Positions 50,577-60,912 of a stretch of 64,000 nt of DNA are shown here, in pieces. Source of the DNA: Sphingobium terrigena (GTDB lineage Bacteria > Pseudomonadota > Alphaproteobacteria > Sphingomonadales > Sphingomonadaceae). The position numbers and the translations under genes were made by a program. Location of the stretch: assembly GCF_003591655.1 (NCBI RefSeq), contig NZ_QVRA01000002.1, positions 268,911-332,910 of the forward strand. Reading direction: 5' to 3'. The notes under the pieces were generated by a model that did not search any database, was not told the DNA's origin, and saw nothing but the letters and a program-made list of their open reading frames with translations. The stretch's first letter is position 1. Each line of letters starts with the position of its first letter.

Positions 50577-51931
50577 CACAGCAGATCGCTCCGCCTGCCA
50601 CGCCTATGGACGTGAATCTGCCTGCCATCGCAGATCCGAACAGGGACATCAAATGGGGGCTGACGGTAGCGGCGATCTTCTTCGTGGGGTTTCTGGGCTG
50701 GGCGGCGTTCGCACGGCTGGATGCGGCAGCCTATGCCACAGGTAGTTTGATCGTTTCCGGTCAGCGCCAGTCTGTCCAGCATCGCGACGGCGGCGTGATC
50801 GGCAGCATCCATGTCAAAGAGGGGCAGCGGGTAGAGCGTGGTCGCCTCCTCATCAGCCTGGCAGCGGCGGAAGTGCAGGCACAGGAACGGGCGCTAACAT
50901 CGCAGACCATAAGGCTGTTGGCGCAACGGGCGCGACTGGAAGCCGAACTGATGAATCTTTCGCGCATTAACCCGCCGCGGGAATTTGCCTGGTTGAAGGC
51001 GGACGACAAGGCGGAGGCTGCACTGGCCATGAAGCTGCAACAGTCAGAATTGATCGCGCGCGCATCGGTTTTGCGGGCGCAACGCGATGCACTGCTCCAG
51101 AGGGTCGCTCAATCCGGACAGCAAGGCCAGGGATATAAGGAGCAAGCCGTTTCAGCCCGCGAGCAGCTACGACTGATCGACGAGCAAATCGCAGCCTTGA
51201 AACCGGTCGCCGCAAAAGGCTTCGTTTCCGAAACCCGCATACGCGAGATGGAACGCATACGTGCGTTGCTCCAGGGGCAGCGCGGCCAATATGCCGCAAG
51301 CGTAGCGCAAGCCCAGGGGGCGGCGCGCGAGAATGAAATCCAGGTGCTGGAGGCTGAAAGCAGTTTTCGCGAGCGAACCGGGTCGGAACTGCGCGATGTC
51401 GAATTGCGATTGGGAGACGTCCTCCCCAAATGGCGCGCTGCGCGCGATCAGCTCGCCCGTACCGAGATCCGCGCGCCTGCAACGGGCGCTATCGTCGGTA
51501 TGACGGTGTTCACCCCCGGTGGTGTAATCTCCCCAGGGCAAAAGTTGATGGATATAGTTCCGGAAAGGCAACCTCTGCGGGTTCAAATCCGGCTTTCGCC
51601 CGATGATTCCGACGACCTTTCCATAGGACAAGAATTGTTGGTCAAATTTTCGGGACTGCATGAACGAACACTGCCCCACCTCAAGGGTCAACTCACCCGC
51701 CTGTCGGCTGACAGCTTCACCGAAGAAAGCACCGGGCAAAGCTATTTCACCGGCGAAGCGGAGATTCCATCAAGCCAGTTGCAGATTATCCAGAAGGTGC
51801 GTGGCCCAGCGTTCGCACTGCGGGCGGGTATGCCCGTACAAATCCTCATCCCTCTTCGTAAGCGGACCGCTCTTGATTACATGCTCGAACCATTAATTGG
51901 TAGTTTCTGGTCGTCTTTCAGGGAACATTGA
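50573..51931 (+). CDS. HlyD-family type I secretion adaptor
   Basis: 452 residues. One N-terminal membrane anchor (GLTVAAIFFVGFLGWAAFARLDAAAYATGSL) is followed by a lipoyl-like half motif (RQSVQHRDGGVIGSIHVKEGQRVERGRLLISL), a long coiled coil (EARL... to about residue 290) and the second half (LARTEIRAPATGAIVGMTVFTPGGVISPGQKLMDIVPERQPLRVQIRLSPDD). This is the HlyD/PrtE plan. Its start overlaps the ABC transporter stop by 4 bases. It bridges the transporter to a TolC-like channel. Confidence 0.92.
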   Translation: MTQQIAPPATPMDVNLPAIADPNRDIKWGLTVAAIFFVGFLGWAAFARLDAAAYATGSLIVSGQRQSVQHRDGGVIGSIHVKEGQRVERGRLLISLAAAEVQAQERALTSQTIRLLAQRARLEAELMNLSRINPPREFAWLKADDKAEAALAMKLQQSELIARASVLRAQRDALLQRVAQSGQQGQGYKEQAVSAREQLRLIDEQIAALKPVAAKGFVSETRIREMERIRALLQGQRGQYAASVAQAQGAARENEIQVLEAESSFRERTGSELRDVELRLGDVLPKWRAARDQLARTEIRAPATGAIVGMTVFTPGGVISPGQKLMDIVPERQPLRVQIRLSPDDSDDLSIGQELLVKFSGLHERTLPHLKGQLTRLSADSFTEESTGQSYFTGEAEIPSSQLQIIQKVRGPAFALRAGMPVQILIPLRKRTALDYMLEPLIGSFWSSFREH

Positions 51932-51984
51932 CCGTTGATTTGCCCGTCTCGACGCACAGTAGACTGTATATGCCGTCGAGCAGC

Positions 51985-52089
51985 TAGAGCATCGTGCGGA
52001 AAAGTGGGAACCGGTTTTCCGCCTAAAACGATGCAACCACAAATACTTAGAACGCGCGACCTGCGTCTGATTTAATGCAGCGCGCTCTA
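51985..52089. repeat. alphaproteobacterial intergenic hairpin repeat
   Basis: In the 351-base gap (51932-52282) after the HlyD gene, TAGAGC (51985) and GCTCTA (52089) bracket a hairpin GCGGAAAA...TTTTCCGC with spacer GTGGGAACCGG. This resembles a repeat family often seen between genes in alphaproteobacteria. Nothing else is recognisable in the gap. Confidence 0.6.
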
Positions 52090-52282
52090 AATCGGTGACA
52101 ACCCCTACAGGCACTCCGCAATCATGGGGTTGGCGGGCGATCGAGTATCGCCACGCGGGCCTGAGCGCCTGAGCCACCTACTACTAGTTAGAGTTCGCAA
52201 CGGTCAGAAATCCGTCGATCTTCATCCCCACAAGACAATATTCTGCGCCCGGGGAGGCGGATGAATTTCGGGGGAGGGTCTG

Positions 52283-52992
52283 ATGATGAATGTTGGAAGC
52301 CGTCCTGCAATTTTGACTGCGCTCATTACGACGCATCTGGCAGGCTTCGCCACGCCGACACTGGCGCAGGAAACGCCGGAAGCAAACGGCGAGCTGAGCC
52401 TGGCCGACATCATTGTCAGCGCGCGACGCCGTAACGAAACCATCCAGCAAACCCCCATTGCCATGACCGCGCTGGCGCCGTCGGCGCTTGAGGCCAAGGC
52501 GACGATGAACATCGGTGATTTGCTGGGGGCAGCACCGAACGTGCTGATCACCGCGCAGAGTACGGGCGCGGGCACCGCCAATACCTCGATCCGCGGCCTC
52601 GCCTTCGCCGATGTTGAAAAATCCTTCGATCCGACCATCGCAATCGTCGTTGATGGCGTGTTCATCGGTACAGGCACGGGACAGTTTCTCGACTTTTTTG
52701 ATACTGAATCGATTGAGGTCCTGCGCGGTCCGCAAGGCACGTTGTTCGGTCGCAACACGATCGGCGGCGTCATCAACATTCAGCGCACGCGACCGACCGG
52801 CAGGGGTTGCTGGACGCCAGCGCCTCGCTCAGCTTTGACGTCAATGGCAACAAGGCGAAAGTTACCGTGTTCGGCCGCAACCTTGCCAATGATCGCGGTA
52901 CTACGTCGGCCTTCACGGTCGCCGGCCTCTGGTCCTTTGCCACGGCGCGCGAACCGAGAGTCTATGGCGTCAAGTTCGGCTACGAATTTTGA
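52283..52992 (+). pseudogene. TonB-dependent receptor, large internal deletion
   Basis: The N-terminal part (to about 52800) has a signal peptide ending in GFATPTLAQ and a complete-looking plug domain: DIIVSARRRNETIQQTPIAMTAL, APNVLITAQSTGAGTANTSIRGLAF, IEVLRGPQGTLFGRNTIGGVINIQ. The barrel is missing. From about 52807, in another frame, a 3' end remains: LDASASLSFDVNGNKAKVTVFGRNLANDRG ... PRVYGVKFGYEF, the typical last strands with terminal Phe. So a deletion of roughly 500 codons with a frame change has joined the two ends. No functional barrel can be made. Confidence 0.85.
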
Positions 52993-53124
52993 TGCGACGA
53001 CCGGTGCCGACGCGCCTGCAAACCCGACTTCTTAACGGAAGCGGGGTTTGCCAACATGCGTTCCGACGGATCAGTCAACGGGAGTGTTGATACGCCATCC
53101 AGATTGCCCAAGAGTTTGGATCGA

Positions 53125-53907
53125 ATGGAAAGTGAACAGGGAGTGCATGGTGTGATCAAGCTGTATGGCTGCGGCAGCCCCAACGTCCGCAAAGTGGTGA
53201 TCATGCTGGAGGAACTAGGGCTGGATTACGAAACCAGCTTTGTCGGGGTTATGAACGGGGCGCAGTTCCAGCCCTCATTTTTGGCGCTCAATCCGCTTGG
53301 ACGAGTGCCGGTCCTTGTCGATCCTGACGGCCCGGCAGGTGAACCAATCTTTGAAAGCGGCGCAATCCTTATCTATTTGGCGGAGGCCTATGGTCGGCAA
53401 GACCTGCTGCCTGCGGCCGGTCGCGAGCGCTATGCGGTCATGAAATGGCTCATGCTTCAGATGGCCAATATTGGCCCCATCTTCGGCCAGCATAATCATT
53501 TCATTATCACACCGGAACACGCCAGCAGCTATGCGGGCCGACGCTATCGCGAACAGGCTACCCGCCTGTATCGCTTCCTGGATCAGCGATTGGCCGAAGT
53601 GCCTTGGCTGGCCGGCGGCGATTATTCAATTGCGGATATCGCGACCTATCCCTGGGCGCTCTATGTCGAACGGCACGGCCTGAAATGGGACGACCTGCCC
53701 AACCTCAGGACGTGGCGCGACCGAATCGAGGCTCGCCCCGCTCTTGGCCCGGTCGATGCCACCATGCAGCGCTTTGTTGCGGACGATATGAAAGATGTCA
53801 GCAATGCAACGCCTGAGAGTTTCAATCGCTTCTTCTGGCGTGAAGGCGATGAAGGCCCCGAAGTCGACCTGACTCCCATGATTGCAGAGCACATCAAATC
53901 CCGCTGA
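53125..53907 (+). CDS. glutathione S-transferase, Nu-class-like
   Basis: About 260 residues. The N-terminal thioredoxin-like domain starts IKLYGCGSPNVRKVVIMLEELGLDYETSFV and has the cis-Pro region NPLGRVPVLVDPDG and FESGAILIYLAE (glutathione-binding ES). The C-terminal helical domain includes MKWLMLQMANIGPIFGQHNHF, typical of YfcG/YghU-like enzymes, and WLAGGDYSIADIATYPW. It should conjugate or reduce substrates using glutathione. The start is uncertain: ATG 53125, or GTG 53152 with GGGAG upstream; the open frame begins at 53056. Confidence 0.85.
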   Translation: MESEQGVHGVIKLYGCGSPNVRKVVIMLEELGLDYETSFVGVMNGAQFQPSFLALNPLGRVPVLVDPDGPAGEPIFESGAILIYLAEAYGRQDLLPAAGRERYAVMKWLMLQMANIGPIFGQHNHFIITPEHASSYAGRRYREQATRLYRFLDQRLAEVPWLAGGDYSIADIATYPWALYVERHGLKWDDLPNLRTWRDRIEARPALGPVDATMQRFVADDMKDVSNATPESFNRFFWREGDEGPEVDLTPMIAEHIKSR

Positions 53908-54176
53908 AGCCTCTCATCTCACTGCTGATGCGCTCGCCCCCAATTCGGCCTTGTCCGTGATGCTGACGCACACCCGGCCGGGCAAATTGCGCTGCCCTGG
54001 GGGGCATGGCCCGTCATGCGATTTGCTATTTGCCACTGCCTGCCCTACATAGGCGTGGCTACAGTCGCAAATCGACGGTTTTCGGCGCTTTGCGGCACCT
54101 ACTTCCTTCTTTCCCTGCCCCTTAGCAACCCGGCGCGTCCACACGGGGTTCGCCGCACAGAAAGAAGGAATACCAC

Positions 54177-54392
54177 ATGAGCAGCATCACTGGCGTCGTC
54201 AAATTCTTCAACGCCGACAAGGGCTATGGCTTCATCGCCCCCGACAATGGCGGTGCAGACGCATTCGTTCACATCAGCGCCGTCGAGCGCGCTGGCCTGG
54301 CTACCCTGCGTGAAAAGGACCGCGTGTCCTATGATCTGGAGCAGGACAAGCGCGGCAAGATGGCTGCGGTGAACATCGCCCACGCTGAATAA
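54177..54392 (+). CDS. cold-shock protein
   Basis: 71 residues: MSSITGVVKFFNADKGYGFIAPDNGGADAFVHISAVERAGLATLREKDRVSYDLEQDKRGKMAAVNI. RNP1 (KGYGFI) and RNP2 (VFVH-like, AFVHI) are both present, typical of CspA-family nucleic-acid chaperones. RBS AAGAAGGAA precedes the ATG. The 269 bases upstream (53908-54176) have no gene and may hold a long leader of the kind cold-shock mRNAs often have. Confidence 0.95.
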   Translation: MSSITGVVKFFNADKGYGFIAPDNGGADAFVHISAVERAGLATLREKDRVSYDLEQDKRGKMAAVNIAHAE

Positions 54393-54469
54393 TTCAGACG
54401 GCCCGGATCGGGCGCGGGGGTCATCCTTCGCGCCCGGACCTTTCATCCTTTGATTTTGAGGAGAGCCTC

Positions 54470-54682
54470 ATGGCCGTTACCGACTATCATAGCCTCGCCG
54501 CGCAAGCCCGCACCGACGCCGACGCCGCGACGCTGGCCAATGTCCGCGACCGCTGCCTCCGCGCCGAAGCCGCCTGGCTCGCCATGGCCCAACGCCAGGA
54601 TCTGACCGACACGGCCCGCGCCCGCCGCGAAAATGCCGCTGCCGACGCCCGCGCCGAACGGCTGGCCGACGCCGCCGAATAA
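54470..54682 (+). CDS. small Ala/Arg-rich hypothetical protein
   Basis: 70 residues, MAVTDYHSLAAQARTDADAATLANVRDRCLRAEAAWLAMAQRQ, highly helical and rich in Ala, Arg and Asp. A good RBS (GAGGAGAG) precedes the ATG. It lies between csp and two other small genes on the same strand. It looks like a small stress-associated protein but has no assignable function. Confidence 0.6.
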   Translation: MAVTDYHSLAAQARTDADAATLANVRDRCLRAEAAWLAMAQRQDLTDTARARRENAAADARAERLADAAE

Positions 54683-54778
54683 TATCCCCGCTCTCTTTGT
54701 TGTCCGCTCTGCCGGAACCCCTGGCGTCGCCGCCCGTTGATTGGCCGACATCTTGGACACCAACAAAGGAGCCACCCC

Positions 54779-54976
54779 ATGATCCGCACCCTGATTTTCG
54801 GCGCCATCGCCGGTTATGTCGGCAAGAAGCTGTATGACGACGGCAAGCTGGACCAGTTCCGCGACGATCTCGTCGCCCGCTATAACCAGGCCAAGGCCGA
54901 CCTGTCGGACCAGCGCGCCGCCGACACCAAAATCACGACCCCGGTAAGCCACACAGCCACGCCGCTGGTGTCCTGA
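54779..54976 (+). CDS. small hypothetical protein
   Basis: 65 residues from the ATG at 54779 with AAAGGAG upstream. MIRTLIFGAIAGYVGKKLYDDGKLDQFRDDLVARYNQAKADLSDQRA has a short hydrophobic, Gly-containing N-terminal helix that may sit in the membrane, followed by a charged helix. The stop overlaps the next ATG (TGATG), so it is coupled to the glycine-zipper lipoprotein. Confidence 0.65.
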   Translation: MIRTLIFGAIAGYVGKKLYDDGKLDQFRDDLVARYNQAKADLSDQRAADTKITTPVSHTATPLVS

Positions 54977-55335
54977 TGCGCAAGCCCCTCCTGGCCGTTG
55001 CCCTGGTCGCCATGCTTCCGCTGGGAGCCTGCGTTTCCGACGGTGGCGGCAACCGTGGTTATGGCTACGACCGCCCCAGTGATCGTCGCGGGCCACCTCG
55101 TTACGAACGACGACCGATCCGCGACGACGAGCAAATCTACCGCGACCGCGACGGCCGTTATTATTGCAAGCGTGACGACGGCACGACCGGCACGATCGTC
55201 GGCGCGATTGCTGGCGGCGTGCTCGGCAATATCATCGCTCCGGGTGGCTCGAAAACCCTCGGCACGATCCTGGGCGGCGGTGCCGGCGCACTGGCTGGCC
55301 GGGCAATCGACCGGAACGACGTCAACTGCGAATGA
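54976..55335 (+). CDS. glycine-zipper 2TM lipoprotein
   Basis: 119 residues. A lipoprotein signal (LLAVALVAMLPLGAC, lipobox LGAC) is followed by an Arg/Tyr-rich stretch, then YYCKRDDGTTGTIVGAIAGGVLGNIIAPGGSKTLGTILGGGAGALAGRAIDR, two glycine-zipper helices as in the Rick_17kDa/SlyB-like family. A terminal Cys (VNCE) may pair with YYCKR. It probably sits at the outer membrane. A strong terminator follows. Confidence 0.85.
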   Translation: MRKPLLAVALVAMLPLGACVSDGGGNRGYGYDRPSDRRGPPRYERRPIRDDEQIYRDRDGRYYCKRDDGTTGTIVGAIAGGVLGNIIAPGGSKTLGTILGGGAGALAGRAIDRNDVNCE

Positions 55336-55338
55336 CGC

Positions 55339-55376
55339 AAAAAAGGGCGCGGGATTTTCATCCCGCGCCCTTTTTT
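55339..55376. terminator. bidirectional intrinsic terminator
   Basis: A perfect 14-bp stem AAAAGGGCGCGGGA / TCCCGCGCCCTTTT at 55341-55374 with a six-base loop, followed by TTTTTT on the plus strand and preceded by A-runs that serve the minus strand. It lies between the convergent glycine-zipper and etfA genes. Confidence 0.92.
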
Positions 55377-55391
55377 CTGCGTGACGCTGGA

Positions 55392-56321
55392 TTAAAGCTT
55401 GCCGGTCAGTTCCGGCACGACCTTGAACAGATCGCCAACCAGGCCGATGTCGGCCACCTGGAAGATCGGCGCGTCCTCATCCTTATTGATCGCGATGATC
55501 GTCTTGCTGTCCTTCATGCCAGCCAGATGCTGGATCGCGCCGGAAATGCCGACCGCCACATAGACTTCGGGTGCCACGATCTTGCCAGTCTGCCCGACCT
55601 GATAGTCGTTCGGCACATAGCCTGCATCGACAGCCGCACGGCTTGCGCCCACAGCTGCACCCAGCTTGTCGGCCAGCGGGAAGATCACTTCCTCGAACGT
55701 CGGCCCGTCCTTGAGGGCGCGGCCACCCGACACGATGATCTTGGCACTGGTCAGTTCCGGCCGCTCCAATTTGGCGATTTCGGCACCGACAAAGGACGAC
55801 AGTCCCTTGTCGCCGGTCGAGGCCACGGCTTCCACCGTCCCCGAACCGCCATCGCGTTCAGCCTTTTCGAACGCCGTACCGCGAACGGTAATGACCTTCT
55901 TGGCGTCCTTGCTCTTGACCGTCGCGATCGCGTTACCGGCATAGATGGGGCGCGTGAACGTATCTTCGCTCTCGACCGACAGGATGTCGCTGATCTGCAT
56001 CACGTCGAGCAGAGCGGCGACACGCGGGGCGATATTCTTGCCGTTGCTGGTGGCGGGCGCGATGAAGGCGTCATGATGCCCCATCAGTTCCACGATCAGC
56101 GGCGCGACATTTTCGGCCAGTGCATGACCAAAGGCCGCGTCGTCAGCGACATGGACCTTGCCCACGCCCGCAATCTTAGCCGCCGCATCGGCAACGGCGC
56201 TGACGCCTTCACCAACGACCAGCAAATGGACTTCACCCAGCTTGGCAGCAGCGGTGACGGCAGAGAGGGTGGCGTCCTTGACGGCCCCGCCCTCATGTTC
56301 AACCCAGACGAGCGTTTTCAT
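55392..56321 (-). CDS. etfA: electron transfer flavoprotein alpha subunit
   Basis: 309 residues. [39 protein letters not shown] is the usual N-terminus. The FAD domain motif [18 protein letters not shown], then [86 protein letters not shown], is complete. With EtfB it passes electrons from acyl-CoA and other dehydrogenases to ETF-quinone oxidoreductase. Its ATG overlaps the etfB stop by 4 bases. Confidence 0.97.
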   Translation of the reverse strand: MKTLVWVEHEGGAVKDATLSAVTAAAKLGEVHLLVVGEGVSAVADAAAKIAGVGKVHVADDAAFGHALAENVAPLIVELMGHHDAFIAPATSNGKNIAPRVAALLDVMQISDILSVESEDTFTRPIYAGNAIATVKSKDAKKVITVRGTAFEKAERDGGSGTVEAVASTGDKGLSSFVGAEIAKLERPELTSAKIIVSGGRALKDGPTFEEVIFPLADKLGAAVGASRAAVDAGYVPNDYQVGQTGKIVAPEVYVAVGISGAIQHLAGMKDSKTIIAINKDEDAPIFQVADIGLVGDLFKVVPELTGKL

Positions 56322-57067
56322 GCGGCAACTCCCATGGCCTTGAGCTTGGCAACCAGTTCATCGACATCGGCGACTTTGACGCCAGCGGTGCGCTTGGGCG
56401 GTTCGACGACCTTGAGCGTCTCCAGCCGGGCGCTGATGTCGACGCCATAATCGGCAGGCGTTTTCTGCGCGAGCGGCTTGCTCTTCGCCTTCATGATGTT
56501 GGGCAGCGAAGCGTAGCGCGGCTCGTTGAGGCGCAGGTCAGTGGTGATGATCGCGGGGGTGGACAGCTTGACCGTTTCCAGCCCGCCATCGACTTCGCGG
56601 GTCACCGACACGCTGTCGCCCTCAACCTCGACCTTCGATGCGAAGGTACCCTGTGGCAGGTTCAGCAGCGCCGCCAGCATCTGGCCGGTCTGGTTGCTGT
56701 CATCGTCAATTGCCTGCTTGCCCAGGATGATCAGGCCAGCGCCTTCCTCTTCCTGCACCTTGGCGAGCAGCTTGGCCACGCCCAGCGGCTCGACTTCCTC
56801 ATCGGTCTGGATCAGGATCGCCCGGTCAGCGCCCATCGCCAGCGACGTGCGCAGCGTTTCCTGCGCCTTGGCGACGCCGATCGACACGGCGATCACCTCG
56901 GTCGCGACGCCCTTTTCCTTCAGGCGGATGGCTTCCTCGATCGCGATCTCGTCAAACGGGTTCATGCTCATCTTGACGTTCGCCAGATCAACGCCCGTTC
57001 CATCCGCCTTCACGCGCGGTTTTACGTTATAATCGATCACCCGCTTCACGGGGACAAGGATCTTCAT
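56318..57067 (-). CDS. etfB: electron transfer flavoprotein beta subunit
   Basis: 249 residues from the ATG at 57067: [53 protein letters not shown], the canonical start. [23 protein letters not shown] and [24 protein letters not shown] (AMP-binding region) follow. Coupled to etfA downstream. A further upstream start is possible but lacks similarity. Confidence 0.97.
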   Translation of the reverse strand: MKILVPVKRVIDYNVKPRVKADGTGVDLANVKMSMNPFDEIAIEEAIRLKEKGVATEVIAVSIGVAKAQETLRTSLAMGADRAILIQTDEEVEPLGVAKLLAKVQEEEGAGLIILGKQAIDDDSNQTGQMLAALLNLPQGTFASKVEVEGDSVSVTREVDGGLETVKLSTPAIITTDLRLNEPRYASLPNIMKAKSKPLAQKTPADYGVDISARLETLKVVEPPKRTAGVKVADVDELVAKLKAMGVAA

Positions 57068-57097
57068 TTCAACATCCTCCACTATAAATGCCAACAC

Positions 57098-57133
57098 GGG
57101 CGCGGGCAGCCCGTAACCGGACTACCCGCACCC
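57098..57133. terminator. GC-rich hairpin between sucC and etfB
   Basis: Arms GGGCGCGGGCAG (57098-57109) and CTACCCGCACCC (57122-57133) pair over 12 positions with one mismatch-like wobble and a 12-base loop. TTTT follows on the plus strand only, so as a terminator it fits plus-strand transcripts better than sucC; it may instead attenuate or stabilise mRNA. Confidence 0.45.
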
Positions 57134-57163
57134 TTTTGGTGTCAGTTCAGATGAAAAGCGGCC

Positions 57164-58363
<1,200 letters not shown>

Positions 58364-58509
58364 GGAGCGTGCCGTCCTTTTCCGTCGAACCGTGATGGCG
58401 ACGGCTAAAGCACAGACGGGATTGCAGGGCCAGTATGATTTCGCAAAACGACTTTGCAAAATTGCAAAACCTTTGCGGAGTGCTGGCCCGGATTGTTGCA
58501 AAATAGGGG

Positions 58510-58833
58510 TTAAAAAGCGCAGCCGATCGCTGCCTTGCTGGTGACCAGGAAAATCTCCGGATCCTCCAGCGCGCGCACCTTGTAGAGGAAGCGATCGACG
58601 CTCATCTCGCCCATGTGAGACTTGCGGAGCGAGGCCAGCGACTGGAGTCGCCGCAACTGCATCAGGCTGAGCCGATCGACCATGCGTTCGGCCATGCAGC
58701 CTGCCATTCGGGGCGACAGTCCGGCTTCCAGCAATCCCGTGCGCAGACGCGATTCGGGGGAGACGGTGGCGCAGGAGGCCAGCAGCGATGCGCCTAGAGC
58801 GCAGGCGACGACACGGAAAGCGATGGCTGTCAT
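58510..58833 (-). CDS. small hypothetical lipoprotein
   Basis: About 107 residues from the ATG at 58833. The lipoprotein signal is [17 protein letters not shown] (lipobox LASC). The mature part ([72 protein letters not shown]) is helical and carries Cys residues in CMAER and GCAF. I do not recognise a named family. 146 bases separate it from sucC on the same strand. Confidence 0.7.
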   Translation of the reverse strand: MTAIAFRVVACALGASLLASCATVSPESRLRTGLLEAGLSPRMAGCMAERMVDRLSLMQLRRLQSLASLRKSHMGEMSVDRFLYKVRALEDPEIFLVTSKAAIGCAF

Positions 58834-58908
58834 GAACGCTTCATGGCAACACATGCCTGAACGCAGCATAAATGCGCCGCACCGCGGTGCGCAGAGGATG
58901 GCAGCATC

Positions 58909-59307
58909 ATGGACAAATTTTTCGCGGCCCTGTCACACCGGGTCGCCAGTTGGGCAGGCCAGCCGCTGGCCTTCATATTGGCAAGTTCCGTCGTGCTGGT
59001 CTGGATCACCACCGGGCCGCTCTTCGATTATTCCGATACCTGGCAGCTGGTCATCAATACCGGCACCACCATCGTCACGTTCCTGATGGTGTTCCTGATC
59101 CAGAATGCGCAAAATCGCGACGGATCAGCGATCCAGGCCAAGCTGGACGAGTTGATCCGCGCCGTGGACAATGCCCGCAACGACTTTATCGGCATCGAAC
59201 ATCTGACCGAAGATGAATTGCAGCGGATCAAGGCGGTGCTGGAAAAAGAATGTGGCGATGACGCCGCCCATCATCGGGCGATCGAGCGGTTGCTGGAGCG
59301 CCGCTGA
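58909..59307 (+). CDS. low-affinity iron permease family protein
   Basis: 132 residues. MDKFFAALSHRVASWAGQPLAFILASSVVLVWITTGPLFDYSDTWQLVINTGTTIVTFLMVFLIQNAQNRDGSAIQAKLDEL matches the PF04120 family with two membrane helices and the conserved TTIVTFLMVFLIQNxQNRD segment. The C-terminal part is a cytoplasmic helix. Despite the family name, iron transport by bacterial members is unproven. Confidence 0.88.
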   Translation: MDKFFAALSHRVASWAGQPLAFILASSVVLVWITTGPLFDYSDTWQLVINTGTTIVTFLMVFLIQNAQNRDGSAIQAKLDELIRAVDNARNDFIGIEHLTEDELQRIKAVLEKECGDDAAHHRAIERLLERR

Positions 59308-59319
59308 CGCCCGCCTCCC

Positions 59320-59499
59320 CTAATGGGCGCGGACAATCAGCCTCTCATTTTCCTGCCGATAGGCATCGATCTGCTCGATATAGCGCTGCGCCAGACTCTC
59401 ATAGGCACTGCGCCCTTCCCGCGATGGGCTAGCCTGCGCCTTGATCAGCGACATCTGCTGGCGATGCAGCAGATAATTGACGTCCGTCTCCATACTCAT
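59320..59499 (-). CDS. small hypothetical protein
   Basis: 59 residues: MSMETDVNYLLHRQQMSLIKAQASPSREGRSAYESLAQRYIEQIDAYRQENERLI. AGGAGAGG lies about 7 bases upstream of the ATG at 59499. Its composition and length resemble small conserved proteins seen in sphingomonads, but I cannot name a function. The open frame extends upstream over the nhaA 3' end, which is not expected to be coding there. Confidence 0.6.
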   Translation of the reverse strand: MSMETDVNYLLHRQQMSLIKAQASPSREGRSAYESLAQRYIEQIDAYRQENERLIVRAH

Positions 59500-59617
59500 A
59501 TTCGCCCTCTCCTGGTATTTTTCCTGGAAGATTGGTCGATTATTGGCTGCACCGTACAATGTGCGGAAAAGCAGCAAGCGAGGGTATAGCATAAAAATAT
59601 CGGCTTGGCGAACCCGC

Positions 59618-60826
59618 CTAACGCGGCGACGGCGCGATCCAGCGCAAGAGGGCATAGCCCGCCACAGCCGAAACCAGCGAGCCCATCAAAATCCCGCCCT
59701 TTGCTTCCTCGACCAGCAACGCCGATCCGGGGAAGGCGAGCGCGCCGATGAACAGGCTCATGGTGAAACCGATACCGCACAGCATCGCCATGCCGTAAAC
59801 CTGCGCCCAGTTCGCGCCGACCGGTCGTTCCGCCACGCCCAGCCGCGCAGCAACCCAGACACTCCCAAAGATGCCGATCTGCTTGCCCAGAAACAGGCCC
59901 AACGCCACCCCCAAGGGCAAAGGGGCCAGCAGCGCGCCAAACACCTGTGCGTTCAGCGTCAGCCCGGCATTGGCAAAGCCGAACAGCGGCACGATCAGAT
60001 AGGCACTCCACGGATGCACCCCATGTTCCAGCCGGTGCAGCGGGCTATCGACCGCATCGGGCGCGCCGGGCGTGCAGCGGATAGGGATCGTCATCGCAGC
60101 CAGAACGCCCGCGACCGTCGCATGGACGCCAGACAATAGCATTAGATACCAGAGCAGCATGAAGCCGATCAGATAGGGGATCAGTACCTTCACCCCCGCA
60201 CGGTTCATGCCCATCATCACCGCCAGCACAGCTGCCGCCCCGGCGAGCGCGGGCATATCCAGCCCCTGCGTATAGACCAGCGCAATGATCGCCACCGCGC
60301 CCATATCATCGACGATCGCCACAGCCGTCAGGAACAGTTTGAGCGAGGCCGGCGCCCGGTCGCCCAGCAGCGCCAGCACCCCGATCGCAAAGGCGATGTC
60401 GGTCGCGGCAGGAATCGCCCAGCCACTGGCGAGTTCCGCCCGCCCACCCGTCACCACCAGATAGACCAGCGCAGGCGCAACCATGCCCGCAACGGCAGCG
60501 ATGATCGGCAGCCTTCGCCGCTCCCAGGTCGACAGCCCGCCGTCCAGAAACTCGCGCTTGATCTCCAGCCCGACCAGCAGGAAGAAAATCGCCATCAGCC
60601 CGTCATTGATCCACAAGTGGACAGTCATCGGTCCCAGCTTCGGGGTCAGGACCGGACCGACCTGCGCATGGATCAGGTCGTGGTAGATATGTCCGCCTCC
60701 ACCCGGCAGATTGGCCAGCAGCATCGCCAGCGCCGCTGCGATCATGAGCAACACAGCGCTGCCCGCCTGCCCGGCCAGAAATTCGCGCAATACTGACGGA
60801 CGCGGCTTTGTCATTCTTCGGTTCAT
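59618..60826 (-). CDS. nhaA: Na+/H+ antiporter NhaA
   Basis: 402 residues with about 12 membrane helices. The paired aspartates of the ion-binding site are in FLTAVAIVDDMGAVAIIALVY; GWAIPAATDIAFAIGVLALLG is the other hallmark segment (helix IV region). The N-terminus LRRFL-like ...FLAGQAGSAVLLMIAAALAMLLANL is also typical. It exchanges sodium for protons at alkaline pH. The gene is divergent from the glycosyltransferase to its right. Confidence 0.96.
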   Translation of the reverse strand: MNRRMTKPRPSVLREFLAGQAGSAVLLMIAAALAMLLANLPGGGGHIYHDLIHAQVGPVLTPKLGPMTVHLWINDGLMAIFFLLVGLEIKREFLDGGLSTWERRRLPIIAAVAGMVAPALVYLVVTGGRAELASGWAIPAATDIAFAIGVLALLGDRAPASLKLFLTAVAIVDDMGAVAIIALVYTQGLDMPALAGAAAVLAVMMGMNRAGVKVLIPYLIGFMLLWYLMLLSGVHATVAGVLAAMTIPIRCTPGAPDAVDSPLHRLEHGVHPWSAYLIVPLFGFANAGLTLNAQVFGALLAPLPLGVALGLFLGKQIGIFGSVWVAARLGVAERPVGANWAQVYGMAMLCGIGFTMSLFIGALAFPGSALLVEEAKGGILMGSLVSAVAGYALLRWIAPSPR

Positions 60827-60912
60827 CCTGTTTTGTCGCGACCGATTTGCATAAATTACGCAAAAGACTTGGAAGCTGCTGACGCCAATGTCATCCTCTC
60901 CACTGTCGAAGC

